Source: Paraburkholderia sp. CNPSo 3274 (GTDB taxonomy: Bacteria; Pseudomonadota; Gammaproteobacteria; Burkholderiales; Burkholderiaceae). From it: 64,000 bases of DNA. Below the pieces are notes generated by a model. That model saw nothing but the letters and a program-made list of their open reading frames with translations. It was not told the origin of the DNA and did not search any database. The stretch lies in assembly GCF_024206475.1 (NCBI RefSeq), contig NZ_JAMBPR010000030.1, positions 1-64,000 of the forward strand, given 5' to 3'. A program made the translations under genes and the position numbers. Numbering within the stretch: the stretch's first letter is position 1; each line of letters begins with the position of its first letter. This document shows, piece by piece, positions 1 through 8,006 of this stretch.

Positions 1-155
1 TCCGCTTCGTACATCTCGGCGAACAGTCGATCCATCTTCGCCAGCGCTTCGTTCGCCATTACGCGGATCGAACGCAACGGATGCGACTTGGGGACGAAGT
101 CGTCCAGCTTGCGCACGGAAAACAAACTCTCGGTGAAAGTGTCGGCGCCGCGCAT
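1..155 (-). CDS. DDE transposase, N-terminal part (cut by window edge)
   Basis: The minus strand reads MRGADTFTESLFSVRKLDDF and then a segment with PKSHPLR and NEALAKMDRLFAEMYEA, running open to base 1. This is the N-terminus typical of the IS5/IS1182-like DDE transposases common in Burkholderia. The ATG at 155-153 has a GGAG Shine-Dalgarno just upstream. The catalytic domain lies outside the window, so whether the gene is intact cannot be judged. The family is recalled from its N-terminal motif only. Confidence 0.72.
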   Translation of the reverse strand, partial: MRGADTFTESLFSVRKLDDFVPKSHPLRSIRVMANEALAKMDRLFAEMYEA

Positions 156-241
156 GATCTCCAGTGGGTAAGTGGTGGTTCATCTATCAACGCTTCACGA
201 ACTCTGCGCGATGACATGTTTCAGCGGTACTTCAGCAACCT

Positions 242-703
242 GTTAAGGCTCGTGAAAAATGGGTTTATCTGTACCGTGCGGTAGATCGAGCCGGCCAGAC
301 GGTAGACTTCATGCTCAGCGCGAAGCGCGATGTGGCCGCGGCCAAAGCCTTTTTCAGCAAGGCAATCAAACATCAGGGCCAGCCGCCGGAGACGATCACG
401 CTCGATGGGTATGCCGCCTCGCACCGCGCTGTGCGCGAGATGAAGGCCGACGGCTTGCTGCCTGAAAACACGAATATCCGGTCCTCGAAGTACCTGAACA
501 ATTTGATCGAGCAGGACCATCGAATCATCAAGTCCAGAACGAATGTGATGCTCGGCTTCAAACGATTCAGGAACGCCATGACCACGATTTCAGGCATCGA
601 ATTGATGCATCGCATTCGCAAGGGGCAGTTCAACTTCGCCATGCTCGGGCTTAAAGATACCGCTGCGCTCGCTGTCTGGAATACTGTTCCATTCAATCGA
701 TAA
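242..703 (+). pseudogene. IS6-family transposase remnant, 5'-truncated
   Basis: The frame reads VKAREKWVYLYRAVDRAGQ, then TVDFMLSAKRDVAAAKAFF, TLDGYAASHRAV, NLIEQDHR, MLGFKRF and GIELMHRIRKGQF. These are the conserved blocks of IS6/IS26/IS240-type DDE transposases. The second Asp (TLDGY) and the Glu (NLIEQDH) are present. The helix-turn-helix and the first catalytic Asp (W.xDETY block) are missing, because sequence before about 242 does not match the family. The stop is at 701-703. It abuts the divergent transposase start at 155, so one element probably truncated the other. Confidence 0.85.
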
Positions 704-754
704 GGTATCCATATCGATTGAAAAAACTCGGCCTGACCAGCCATTTGCACCAGA

Positions 755-778
755 GCCCGGACTGTCGCTCGGCCGGGC
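755..778 (-). terminator. Possible hairpin after the thioesterase gene
   Basis: GCCCGG and CCGGGC arms flank a 12-base loop just past the thioesterase stop. On the minus strand a run of six T follows about 25 bases further on (726-721), so this is at best an imperfect intrinsic terminator. Confidence 0.35.
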
Positions 779-779
779 C

Positions 780-1199
780 TCAGCGCGCGACGACCATGCA
801 CACCGCCGTCGCCGTGGCGACGAGCTTATCGTCCTGCCAGAGTTCCCCGTTCACGTTAGACACGCCGCGCCCCCTGCGCACGAGCGTCGCGCGACCGATC
901 AGCTTGCCTGGCTTCGCGGGCCGCAGAAATGAGGTGTTCAGGTTCAGCGTCGCGCAGTGCTCGCCCTCGGCCAGCGTGGAGACGACGAGCGTCGCCGTTA
1001 CGTCGTCGAGCATGGCGCACAGCATGCCGCCTTGTACCTGTCCCGCCGGGTTCAGGAATGCGGGCGCACCGATGTACTCCGCTTCGAGCGCATCGTCGGT
1101 GAACGAAACAAAGGTGCCGCCTAGCGTCGTGGTAATGGGCGGCAGTGAGCCGTGCTCGCCGTAGACACGGGCAACCACCCGCTTTTCGTCGATTTCCAT
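780..1199 (-). CDS. PaaI-type hotdog thioesterase
   Basis: A 139-residue single-hotdog protein of the PaaI/4HBT family, expected to hydrolyse acyl- or aryl-CoA thioesters in the cytosol. The central signature FLNPAGQVQGGMLCAMLDD matches the family pattern N..G..HGG....L.D, with Gln-Gly in place of the usual His-Gly. I start at ATG 1199 (MEIDEKR), which has a GGGA-type ribosome site. An upstream in-frame ATG at 1268 would overlap the crotonase gene by 40 bases and adds an atypical leader. It is the last gene of the minus-strand catabolic operon and may release free acids or CoA from stalled intermediates. Confidence 0.78.
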   Translation of the reverse strand: MEIDEKRVVARVYGEHGSLPPITTTLGGTFVSFTDDALEAEYIGAPAFLNPAGQVQGGMLCAMLDDVTATLVVSTLAEGEHCATLNLNTSFLRPAKPGKLIGRATLVRRGRGVSNVNGELWQDDKLVATATAVCMVVAR

Positions 1200-1228
1200 G
1201 GATGGTTTCCCTATTGGCGCTTCACGGA

Positions 1229-2005
1229 TCATTCGCCACGAAAGACCGGCCTGCGCTTTTCCTTCCACGCGTGGGATCCTTCGCGAAGGTCGTGGGAAGC
1301 ATCCGCCCGAGCTACGTCGCGCTCGAATTCAGCCGCGTCGAGCGTGCCGTTCGCAATGCGGTTCAGATGCTTCTTCATACCGAGCAGGGCAAGCGGCGCC
1401 ATGTCAGCGAGTTCGCCGCTCAGCCGTTCAACTTCATCGGATAACGTTGCATGCTCAACGACCATGTCGAGAAAGCCGCAGGCCAGCATTTGCGCGGCGT
1501 CGAGCGTGGCCGCGCACAGCAGCAGTCGCTTCGCCACGTTCAAGCCAAGGCGCGAGACGTAACGCTGCAAACCGCCGCGGTAGAACAGCAGCCCGAGCCG
1601 CGCAGCCGGCACGAACATCTCGCTGCTCTCCACGCCGATGCGAAAATCGCACGCAAGCGCAAGATCGGTCGCACCACCATAAACACCCCCGTTGATCGCG
1701 GCTATCGTCACGGGGCGCGCCTGCTCGAGCTCATCGGCAAGCGCCTCGAAACTCGCCGCCGCATTGTCGTCCGCCAGGCTGCCGATATTGAAGCCCGCGC
1801 AAAAGTGGCGGCCCTCGGCGCACAGGCGCAGCACCAGCACGTCGCGCTTCGCGTTCACGTCGCGGATGAAACTGCGCAGCGTGGCGAGGTCCTCCGGTTC
1901 GAGACGGTTCGCCCTATCCGGGCGGCGCAGTGTAATCGTCGCAATCGCGCCCGCGATGGTGAGTTCGGGCGCTAGGCCCGGCGAGTGGGCGGGTTTCGAG
2001 GTCAT
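1229..2005 (-). CDS. Enoyl-CoA hydratase/isomerase (crotonase) family protein
   Basis: A 258-residue crotonase-fold protein starting MTSKPAHSPGLAPELTIAGA. Family marks are RRPDRANRLEPEDL near the N-terminus, the oxyanion-hole segment EGRHFCAGFNIGSL around residue 75, and INGGVYGGATDLALACDFRI around 115-135. The catalytic Glu pair of hydratases is not obvious here: the second loop reads PAARLGLLFYRGG, so isomerase, hydrolase or lyase chemistry is equally possible. The gene lies 8 bases after the RraA-like aldolase stop and 29 bases before the thioesterase, consistent with one transcript. Confidence 0.85.
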   Translation of the reverse strand: MTSKPAHSPGLAPELTIAGAIATITLRRPDRANRLEPEDLATLRSFIRDVNAKRDVLVLRLCAEGRHFCAGFNIGSLADDNAAASFEALADELEQARPVTIAAINGGVYGGATDLALACDFRIGVESSEMFVPAARLGLLFYRGGLQRYVSRLGLNVAKRLLLCAATLDAAQMLACGFLDMVVEHATLSDEVERLSGELADMAPLALLGMKKHLNRIANGTLDAAEFERDVARADASHDLREGSHAWKEKRRPVFRGE

Positions 2006-2013
2006 GTCCGTGC

Positions 2014-2676
2014 TCAATGGAAGTTGTAGATTTGCATTGTCGTCTCCCCGGCCTCGATGCGCTTGCAGATCGCCGCTTCGTCGGCCTCGCGTTGCGCACC
2101 CTTCGCCACGACCTCGGCCGCGCGCGCTCGCGGAACCACCACCACGCCATCGCGATCGCCGACGATCAGATCGCCCGCGCTCACCGACACGTTGCCGATC
2201 ATCACCGGCTCGTTGATCCAGCCGATCGCGCCATAGTCCTTGCCGGTGCCACGAATGGCAAGCCCGCGTGAAAAGACCGGAAAACCGATCGACTCCAGCA
2301 GGTCGGCGTCGCGCACCGCGCCGTCGATCACGAGGCCCGCGAGCCCGCGCACTTTCGCCGCCGTCGTCATCACCTCGCCCCAGTAACCGTGCTCGTACAC
2401 GCCGTTCGTGTAGACCACCAGCACGTCGCCCGGCTGCGCGAGCAGAATCGCGCGGTGCAGCCAGAGATTGTCGCCGCCGGGCGAGTGCACGGTGACGGCC
2501 GTGCCGCAAATCCGGAAGCCCGGCGCCACCGGCTTGATGGCGGCGGGCAATGCGCCGATCTTGCCGCCGGCTTCATGCAGCGTGGCCGCGGGCACGCGGC
2601 GCGCGTCCTCCACCACGCTCTTGTCGACGCGTTCTATCGCAGTGCGAATCGTCGTGCTCGAATCGTGCTCTTTCAT
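2014..2676 (-). CDS. RraA-family aldolase, LigK/CHA-aldolase-like (copy 1)
   Basis: A 220-residue RraA-fold protein. Motifs are GDVLVVYTNG, YWGEVMTTAAKVRGLAGLVI, the family's active-site Arg-Asp in DGAVRDADLLE, and PVFSRG. This family includes 4-carboxy-4-hydroxy-2-oxoadipate (CHA) aldolase/oxaloacetate decarboxylase (LigK, GalC), which makes pyruvate plus oxaloacetate in extradiol and gallate pathways. Of the three tandem copies this one keeps an acid (Glu) in the W-G-x motif and a complete R-D motif, so it is the best candidate for an active CHA aldolase. It starts 3 bases beyond the stop of copy 2. The LigJ-like hydratase at 14068 would supply its substrate. Confidence 0.85.
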   Translation of the reverse strand: MKEHDSSTTIRTAIERVDKSVVEDARRVPAATLHEAGGKIGALPAAIKPVAPGFRICGTAVTVHSPGGDNLWLHRAILLAQPGDVLVVYTNGVYEHGYWGEVMTTAAKVRGLAGLVIDGAVRDADLLESIGFPVFSRGLAIRGTGKDYGAIGWINEPVMIGNVSVSAGDLIVGDRDGVVVVPRARAAEVVAKGAQREADEAAICKRIEAGETTMQIYNFH

Positions 2677-2678
2677 GT

Positions 2679-3359
2679 TTATTTCCCCCGCGTCTGCAAC
2701 TGGTGATACTTGAACTGCTCGCGCGCTTCGTCAAGGCGCATGCCCCCACGGCACGCTTCGCGAATCGCTTCTTCCGCGTGATGGATCGTCTCCGCTGCTT
2801 CGAGCACGGCGTCTTCGTGTTCGTGCGGAATCACGATCACGCCATCGGCGTCGCCGCGCAGAATGTCGCCGGGCTGCACGCGCGCCTCGCCGATATTCAC
2901 AGGAATGTTGGTCGCTTCCACCTGTACGCGGTCTTTGCCCGTGCGCATCCAGTGATCGCGGCTGAAGATCGGATAGCCGAGCTTCAGGCACAGCGCGACG
3001 TCGCGGCAGATGCCGTTGATGACCGTGCCCGCAATGCCGCGGCGGTGCGCGATCTCGGTGAGAATGTCGCCCCACACGGTCGCGTCTTCGCGGCCGCCGT
3101 TATCGAGGACGATGACCGCGCCTTCGGGCACGTCGTCGATATAGTCGCCCACCGTGCCGGGCGGATTGGCCGCGGGACCGTACTTGAGGGTCCATGCGCG
3201 CCCCGCGAGGCGGAAGTCGGTGCTGCGCGCCTTGACCTTGTAGCACTGGCCGTTGATGCCGAGTTTGTCGAGCGCGTCGGAAAGCGTGGCCGTGTCGAGC
3301 TTGCCTGCGCGTTCCACGTTGCCGTCGCTGCGCGTGGCGGGATTATCGTTTGTCGTCAT
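2679..3359 (-). CDS. RraA-family protein (copy 2)
   Basis: A 226-residue RraA-fold paralogue. It shows VWGDILTEIAHRRGIAGTVI, then NGICRDVALC with the Arg-Asp pair, and PIFSRDHWMRTGKDRVQVEA. The C-terminal tail (EQFKYHQLQTRGK) is longer than in copy 3. The family uses a divalent metal and Arg-Asp to cleave or decarboxylate oxo-acids; true RraA proteins instead inhibit RNase E. The operon context favours an enzyme over an RNase regulator. The Asp in the W-G-D motif and the R-D pair suggest activity, but substrate preference cannot be read from sequence. Confidence 0.82.
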   Translation of the reverse strand: MTTNDNPATRSDGNVERAGKLDTATLSDALDKLGINGQCYKVKARSTDFRLAGRAWTLKYGPAANPPGTVGDYIDDVPEGAVIVLDNGGREDATVWGDILTEIAHRRGIAGTVINGICRDVALCLKLGYPIFSRDHWMRTGKDRVQVEATNIPVNIGEARVQPGDILRGDADGVIVIPHEHEDAVLEAAETIHHAEEAIREACRGGMRLDEAREQFKYHQLQTRGK

Positions 3360-3401
3360 GGTTGCGGAATCTCTACAGTGAACTGGATATGGGAGATGCG
3401 C

Positions 3402-4055
3402 TCAGGCGAGCATGTGTTCGTAGTTGCCGCCCATCACCTTGCCAACCGGCGTGCCCGCGAGAATCGCCTTCGCCATCGCGGCCTCCTTCGTGACGATCGT
3501 CTCGGCGGTATCCAGCACGGCATCGATGTCGGCCGCGCGGATGAAGATCACGGCGCTGCTGTCGGCCACGACATAGTCGCCGGCCTCCACCTGCACTTCC
3601 CCTATCTGCACCGGCACGTTGGTGCCCTTCTCCACCACGCGGCCACGCGCCGTGCGCGCCGTGGTCGAGCGGCTGAACACGGGCAGCTCATAGCCGATGG
3701 CTTCGTCGATATCGCGCACGTGGCCGTCCGCCACCACGCCCGCCACCTGGCGCACTTTCGCGGCGAGCGAGAGCAGGCCGCCCCAGCAACCGGCTTCCAC
3801 GCCGCTGCGCTGCTCGACCACGATGACGTTGTCCGAGCCGGCCTGCTCGACGGCCGTGCAGCCCAGATGCACGGGCGGCCCCGGCGGCGCTTCGCCCGTG
3901 TCGAGCTTGACGGTGATCGCGCGGCCCGCAATGCGGCCCTCGCCCGAGCGCTGCGGCAGACCGCTCACCACGCCGGGGAGTTTGAGTTTGTCGAGCGCGT
4001 CGGAGACGGCGCAGCAGTCGAGCCGCCGCAGACGCTGTACGTTTTGGTCAGCCAT
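3402..4055 (-). CDS. RraA-family protein (copy 3)
   Basis: A 217-residue RraA-fold protein and first of the three tandem copies in transcription order. It has SDALDKLKLPGV near the N-terminus, GCWGGLLSLAAKVRQVAGVV, ADGHVRDIDEA and PVFSRS. It differs from copies 1 and 2 in having Gly instead of Glu/Asp after W-G, at a position near the active site. It is therefore either substrate-shifted or regulatory. It lies 42 bases after the dioxygenase stop and 42 bases before copy 2, all on the same strand. Confidence 0.82.
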   Translation of the reverse strand: MADQNVQRLRRLDCCAVSDALDKLKLPGVVSGLPQRSGEGRIAGRAITVKLDTGEAPPGPPVHLGCTAVEQAGSDNVIVVEQRSGVEAGCWGGLLSLAAKVRQVAGVVADGHVRDIDEAIGYELPVFSRSTTARTARGRVVEKGTNVPVQIGEVQVEAGDYVVADSSAVIFIRAADIDAVLDTAETIVTKEAAMAKAILAGTPVGKVMGGNYEHMLA

Positions 4056-4097
4056 GTCGTTGTCTTTCCGTGAAAGTCCTGTTCGAATGCGTGATGG

Positions 4098-5096
4098 TCA
4101 ATCCTGCGTGCGCCACGCCGCGAAACACAAGCCCGTGCCGGTCAGCGCGGGACTGCGGTAGCCCGGTATGTACGAGACCCAGTCGAGGTCGAGCGACTTC
4201 ACCGCCTCGACCGCGATGATCCAGTTGCGGATTTCCGAACTGCCCGCCTGCAGTTGCTTGGGGTCGAGGGCGGCGAGCCACGCGCTGTCCTTGCGGCGGA
4301 TCGCTTCGATAATGCCGTTGTCGAGTTCCTCGTCCACCACGAAGTGCGAGAGGCCGCCCGAGGCGAGCACGCCCACGCGCAGGTCTTCGGGGTAGGCCTC
4401 GATCAGTTCGCGCAGCGCGGCGCCAAGCTGGATGCAGCGGCGCGGCGTGGGCTGGTTGGGCGGATCGAATGTGTTGACGATCACCGGAATCACCGGCAAA
4501 TCGGTGCCCTGCAGATAGCGGCGGTGAATGAACGAGAACGCGTGGCCCTCGTACTGGCCGCGCTCCAGGCCGTCCATTGCCGCGATGTCGAAATCGCGCT
4601 CGCAAAGCTCGCGGATCATCCAGCGCGCCATCTCCGCTTTCACGGGGTAGTGCACGTCGGCGTCCGGTTCCTGGCGCATGGTGCGGGCGCGGGCGTACCA
4701 GCTGTCGTTGGGGCTCGTCTCGCGCTTCGCGTTGCGGATCGTCTCACCGTAATAGATAGCGAACGCGGGGTTGTTCGTGGTGCGAAACAACTCAGTCTGG
4801 TCGTCGCCCACCACGAACAATACGTCGAGCTTCGCGGCGCGAATGCGATCGCGCAGCTCGTCCATGGCCGCTTCGGCCTGGTCGTAGCGTTCGCCCATCT
4901 TCTCCGGCGTGACCATCGCTTCCGCTTCGCGCGGTGCGCGTTCCAGCAGATCGCCGTAGCTGACGTGGTTGCCCGCCCTGTCGAAGTAATGCGGGTTCTT
5001 GGGGTCCACTGCGCGAAAACCGTGTTGCCAGTCTTCGCGCTGCGACACCAGCATGATGCTGTGCGACGAGCCGAATGCGGCTACGAGGCGTGCCAT
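4098..5096 (-). CDS. Class III extradiol ring-cleavage dioxygenase (LigB-type)
   Basis: A 332-residue protein starting MARLVAAFGSSHSIML. It resembles the catalytic (beta) subunit of protocatechuate 4,5-dioxygenase and related LigB-superfamily enzymes, which use Fe(II) and O2 to open catecholic rings. Evidence is His12 in GSSHS, a second His-containing stretch (KNPHYF, GNHVSYG) near 50-60, the block LFVVGDDQTELF, the Glu/His block GHAFSFIHRR, and LRVGVLASGGLSHFVVDEE, which holds the conserved late His. No small alpha (LigA) subunit gene is adjacent, so it may be a single-component enzyme. It sits directly upstream of three RraA-type aldolases, as expected for a cleavage-hydration-aldol sequence. 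Confidence 0.85.
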   Translation of the reverse strand: MARLVAAFGSSHSIMLVSQREDWQHGFRAVDPKNPHYFDRAGNHVSYGDLLERAPREAEAMVTPEKMGERYDQAEAAMDELRDRIRAAKLDVLFVVGDDQTELFRTTNNPAFAIYYGETIRNAKRETSPNDSWYARARTMRQEPDADVHYPVKAEMARWMIRELCERDFDIAAMDGLERGQYEGHAFSFIHRRYLQGTDLPVIPVIVNTFDPPNQPTPRRCIQLGAALRELIEAYPEDLRVGVLASGGLSHFVVDEELDNGIIEAIRRKDSAWLAALDPKQLQAGSSEIRNWIIAVEAVKSLDLDWVSYIPGYRSPALTGTGLCFAAWRTQD

Positions 5097-5139
5097 TTCG
5101 TCTCCTTCTCCTGTACGTTGTTGCCCTGCGCGAACGTGT

Positions 5140-6381
5140 TCAAACCACGAACGCCGCGCGCCATTGTTCGATCTGCTCGTCCGCGTAGCCGAGTTCGCGC
5201 AGGATGGCCTGCGTATGCTCGCCCTGCTCGGGCGCGAGCCTGGGCGACGCTTCACGCGGATAACGCGAGAGGCGGAACGGCTGGCCCACGAAGGCCACCG
5301 CGCCCTTGCCGGGCAGCTCCACCGGCCACGCCATGCCGAGATGCTTGACCTGAGGGTCCTCGAACACTTCGTCGATGCGGTGAATCGGCCCGCACGGCAC
5401 GCCCGCTTTGATGAGGACTGCCGTCCATTCCTTCGTGGTACGGGTCTTGAACACTTCGCCCACGGCACGGTTTACGGCGTCGCGGTTCGCCACGCGTGCC
5501 GGATCCGAGTCGTAGCCCGGGGCGCGCGCGAGATGCTCGAGGCCGAGCGCCTCGCACAGGCGCGTCCACATCGTCTGCCCGATGGCCGCGAGGTTCAGGT
5601 AGCCGTCCTTCGTCTGGAACACGCCGGTCGGCACGGTCAGCGGGTGCTCGTTGCCCACCTGCTGCGGCACCTTCTTGTCCACGAGCCATTGTGCCGCCTG
5701 GAAGTCGAGCATCGCCAGTTGCGCTTCGAGCAGCGAGGTCTGCACCCACTGGCCCTCGCCCGACGCTTCGCGTTCGAGCAGCGCCGTGAGAATCGCCATT
5801 GCGCAGAAGTGGCCCGCGCAGAGATCGGCGATGGGAATGCCCACGCGCATCGGGCCTTCCCCCGGCTTGCCGGTCACGCTCATGAGGCCGCCCATGCCCT
5901 GCGCGATGGAGTCGAAGCCCGGCCAGTTCGCATACGGACCGTCCTGGCCGAAGCCCGAGATGCTCGCGTAGACGAGGCGCGGATTGATCGCGCGCAGCGC
6001 GTCGGGGCCGATGCCGAGGCGGTCTTTCACGTCGGGCCGGAAGTTCTCGATGAACACGTCCGCGCGCTTGACCAGTTCGTGAAGAATCTCGCGGCCAGCG
6101 GGGTCCTTCATGTTCAGCGTGAGGCTTTCCTTGTTGCGGTGCAGGTTCTCATAGTCTGCGCGGTTATGGTCACGTCCGCCGATCATGTCGTCGCCGCCGG
6201 GCGCGCCGGGCGGAATTTCGAGCTTGATCACGCGCGCGCCCATGTCGGCGAAGAGGCGCATGGCCGTCGGGCCTGCGCGCACGCGCGAAGCGTCGATGAT
6301 CGTGAAGCGCGAGAGCGCGCCTTTGCGGGCAGCCACGCTTGCCTGGCCGCTTGCCTGGTAATTGTTGGATGCTTCGGTCAT
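5140..6381 (-). CDS. CaiB/BaiF (family III) CoA-transferase
   Basis: A 413-residue family III CoA-transferase, which moves CoA between carboxylic acids through an aspartyl-CoA intermediate. The N-terminal block has GALSRFTIIDASRVRAGPTA and ARVIKLE, and SGFGQDGPYANWPGFD is typical. The expected catalytic Asp is Asp186 in VGIPIADLCAGH. Length and the C-terminal block (HRIDEVFEDPQVKHLGM) are normal. It precedes the dioxygenase and follows the DUF35/thiolase pair on the same strand, so it may activate the pathway substrate or recycle CoA from an end product. Confidence 0.93.
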   Translation of the reverse strand: MTEASNNYQASGQASVAARKGALSRFTIIDASRVRAGPTAMRLFADMGARVIKLEIPPGAPGGDDMIGGRDHNRADYENLHRNKESLTLNMKDPAGREILHELVKRADVFIENFRPDVKDRLGIGPDALRAINPRLVYASISGFGQDGPYANWPGFDSIAQGMGGLMSVTGKPGEGPMRVGIPIADLCAGHFCAMAILTALLEREASGEGQWVQTSLLEAQLAMLDFQAAQWLVDKKVPQQVGNEHPLTVPTGVFQTKDGYLNLAAIGQTMWTRLCEALGLEHLARAPGYDSDPARVANRDAVNRAVGEVFKTRTTKEWTAVLIKAGVPCGPIHRIDEVFEDPQVKHLGMAWPVELPGKGAVAFVGQPFRLSRYPREASPRLAPEQGEHTQAILRELGYADEQIEQWRAAFVV

Positions 6382-6393
6382 GGACGTTCTCCC

Positions 6394-6840
6394 TCAGGCC
6401 GGCGTGAACATCGCAACGGGGTAGCCGCCGTCGCTCGGCTTGAACGTCACCCGCACGCGTTGTTCGATGGCGAGCGCGGCCGGGTCGCAGTCCACGAGAT
6501 TGGTGAGCATCGTCACGCCTTCGTCGAGCGTCACGTAGGCGAGCGTGTAGCGCGCGTCCTCCTTGCCCATCGTGCTATGCGAGTAAATCGTGCCCTGCCC
6601 GGCAGACTCGACCCACTCGGTGTCGGCGCTCAGACAGTGCGGGCAGATATCGCGCGGGTAGTAGTGCGTCTCGCCGCACGCGGCACATCGCTTCAGGAGC
6701 AGGCGTCCTTCCTTCGCCGCCTCCCAGAACGGCAGCGCCTCGGGCAACACACGCGGCGGCGCAATACGGCGCGGGCCAGCGGGCTTAGCCCCCTTCTCCG
6801 CGGCCTTCTCCACTGCGGGATTCTGAATAGTTGTACTCAT
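6394..6840 (-). CDS. DUF35 Zn-ribbon/OB-fold acyl-CoA-binding protein
   Basis: A 148-residue protein with a rubredoxin-like zinc ribbon (C52-x2-C55 and C66-x2-C69, in RCAACGETHYYPRDICPHC) followed by an OB-fold (GQGTIYSHSTM, YTLAYVTLDEGVTMLTNLV). DUF35 proteins partner SCP-x-type thiolases or hydroxymethylglutaryl-CoA synthase-like enzymes and shape their acyl-CoA channel. The neighbour is such a thiolase, two bases upstream. I infer a heteromeric thiolase or retro-aldolase complex in the cytosol. ATG 6840 is the natural start because it follows the thiolase stop almost directly. Confidence 0.9.
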   Translation of the reverse strand: MSTTIQNPAVEKAAEKGAKPAGPRRIAPPRVLPEALPFWEAAKEGRLLLKRCAACGETHYYPRDICPHCLSADTEWVESAGQGTIYSHSTMGKEDARYTLAYVTLDEGVTMLTNLVDCDPAALAIEQRVRVTFKPSDGGYPVAMFTPA

Positions 6841-6842
6841 CG

Positions 6843-8006
6843 TTAAACCCGTTCCAAAATGAGCGTTGCGGCCGTATGACGTGACGCCAGCGCGCCGCCA
6901 ATGCCGTTGGCGAGCGCGATGTCGCAGTTCGGCACCTGCACGGCGGGGTGGGCTTCGCCGCGCAGCTGGCGCACGGCCTCGATCACCTTCGTCACGCCGC
7001 CGCGGTTCGCGGGATGGTTGTTGCACAGGCCGCCGCCATCGGTATTGAAGGGGAGCTTGCCCACGCCCGAAATCAGGCCGCCGTCCTGCACGAATCGGCC
7101 GCCTTCGCCTTTCTTGCAGAAGCCGAGGTCTTCGAGCTGCATGAGCACCGTGATCGTGAAGCTGTCGTAGAGCGACGCGTATTTGATATCGGCGGGAGTC
7201 ACGCCGGCCTCCGCGAAAGCCGCCGCGCCCGACCACTTCGCCGCCGACCACGTGAGATCGATCTTGCCGCCTGCCGCATGTTTCGGCGCTTCGCCCGTGC
7301 CGCGCACCTTCACGAGCGGTCGCTTGAGCTGTTTCGCGATCTCGGGCCGCGCCACGATGAGCGCGCCGCCGCCATCGCTCATTACGCAGCAGTCCAGACG
7401 ATGCAGCGGGTCGGACACCATCGGCGAATTCACGACGTCTTCGACGGTCACCACATTGCGCAGCATGGCGTGCGGGTTGTGCTGCGCATGATGCGAGGCC
7501 GCGACCTTGATCCAGGCGAGCTGCTCGCTCGTCGTGCCGAACTCGTACATGTGGCGTTTCGCGACCATGCCGTACAGGTTTTGCGTGGCCGGGCCGAACG
7601 GGAGCTCGAACTGCACGTCCGGTGCATCAGGGTCCGGCGACTTGAGCGCGAGCGCCGCGCCTGCCGCACGCGGCCGGCCTGCTAGCGTAATCAGCGCCAC
7701 GTTGCAGCGCCCCGCCGCGATCGCTTCCGCCGCATGCGCCACGTGGAGGATCGGCGCGGACCCGCCGCATTCGGTCGAATCAACGTGGCGCAGCTTCAGG
7801 CCGAGGTACTCCGCAATCGTGGTCGTGCCGAGGCCCGGCGCGTCGCCCGCGCAGAAGTAGCCGTCGATATCGTTCTTCGTGAGGCCCGCGTCTTCCAGCG
7901 CGCCCTTCGCGACATCGGCGTGCAGGCGCGCGACGGAGAGGTCGTCGGCCTTGCGCGTGGGATGCTCGTAGGCGCCGACGATATACGCTTGTCCGTTCAG
8001 GCTCAT
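6843..8006 (-). CDS. SCP-x-type thiolase family protein
   Basis: A 387-residue lipid-transfer-type (SCP-x) thiolase. The candidate nucleophile is Cys80 in HVDSTECGGSAP. Later blocks are YDSFTITVLMQLEDLGFC, NTDGGGLCNNHPANRGG with the conserved His, and a C-terminal ALANGIGGALASRHTAATLI. These proteins cleave or condense acyl-CoA beta-keto or aldol bonds and often need a DUF35 partner, here the next gene. The ATG at 8006 overlaps the acyl-CoA dehydrogenase stop by 4 bases (translational coupling). Whether it is a true thiolase or an aldol-lyase as in steroid side-chain pathways cannot be settled from sequence. Confidence 0.9.
   Translation of the reverse strand: MSLNGQAYIVGAYEHPTRKADDLSVARLHADVAKGALEDAGLTKNDIDGYFCAGDAPGLGTTTIAEYLGLKLRHVDSTECGGSAPILHVAHAAEAIAAGRCNVALITLAGRPRAAGAALALKSPDPDAPDVQFELPFGPATQNLYGMVAKRHMYEFGTTSEQLAWIKVAASHHAQHNPHAMLRNVVTVEDVVNSPMVSDPLHRLDCCVMSDGGGALIVARPEIAKQLKRPLVKVRGTGEAPKHAAGGKIDLTWSAAKWSGAAAFAEAGVTPADIKYASLYDSFTITVLMQLEDLGFCKKGEGGRFVQDGGLISGVGKLPFNTDGGGLCNNHPANRGGVTKVIEAVRQLRGEAHPAVQVPNCDIALANGIGGALASRHTAATLILERV

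Noticed and set aside
1200..1268. Upstream extension of the thioesterase to ATG 1268
   Set aside because: It would overlap the crotonase gene by 40 bases and adds residues not typical of PaaI proteins; ATG 1199 has its own ribosome site.
2550..4073. Very long open frame (over 500 codons) on the plus strand opposite the RraA genes
   Set aside because: It is antisense to three clear RraA-family genes and its composition (His/Arg/Ala-rich) is typical of a GC-rich shadow frame; no motif or ribosome site.
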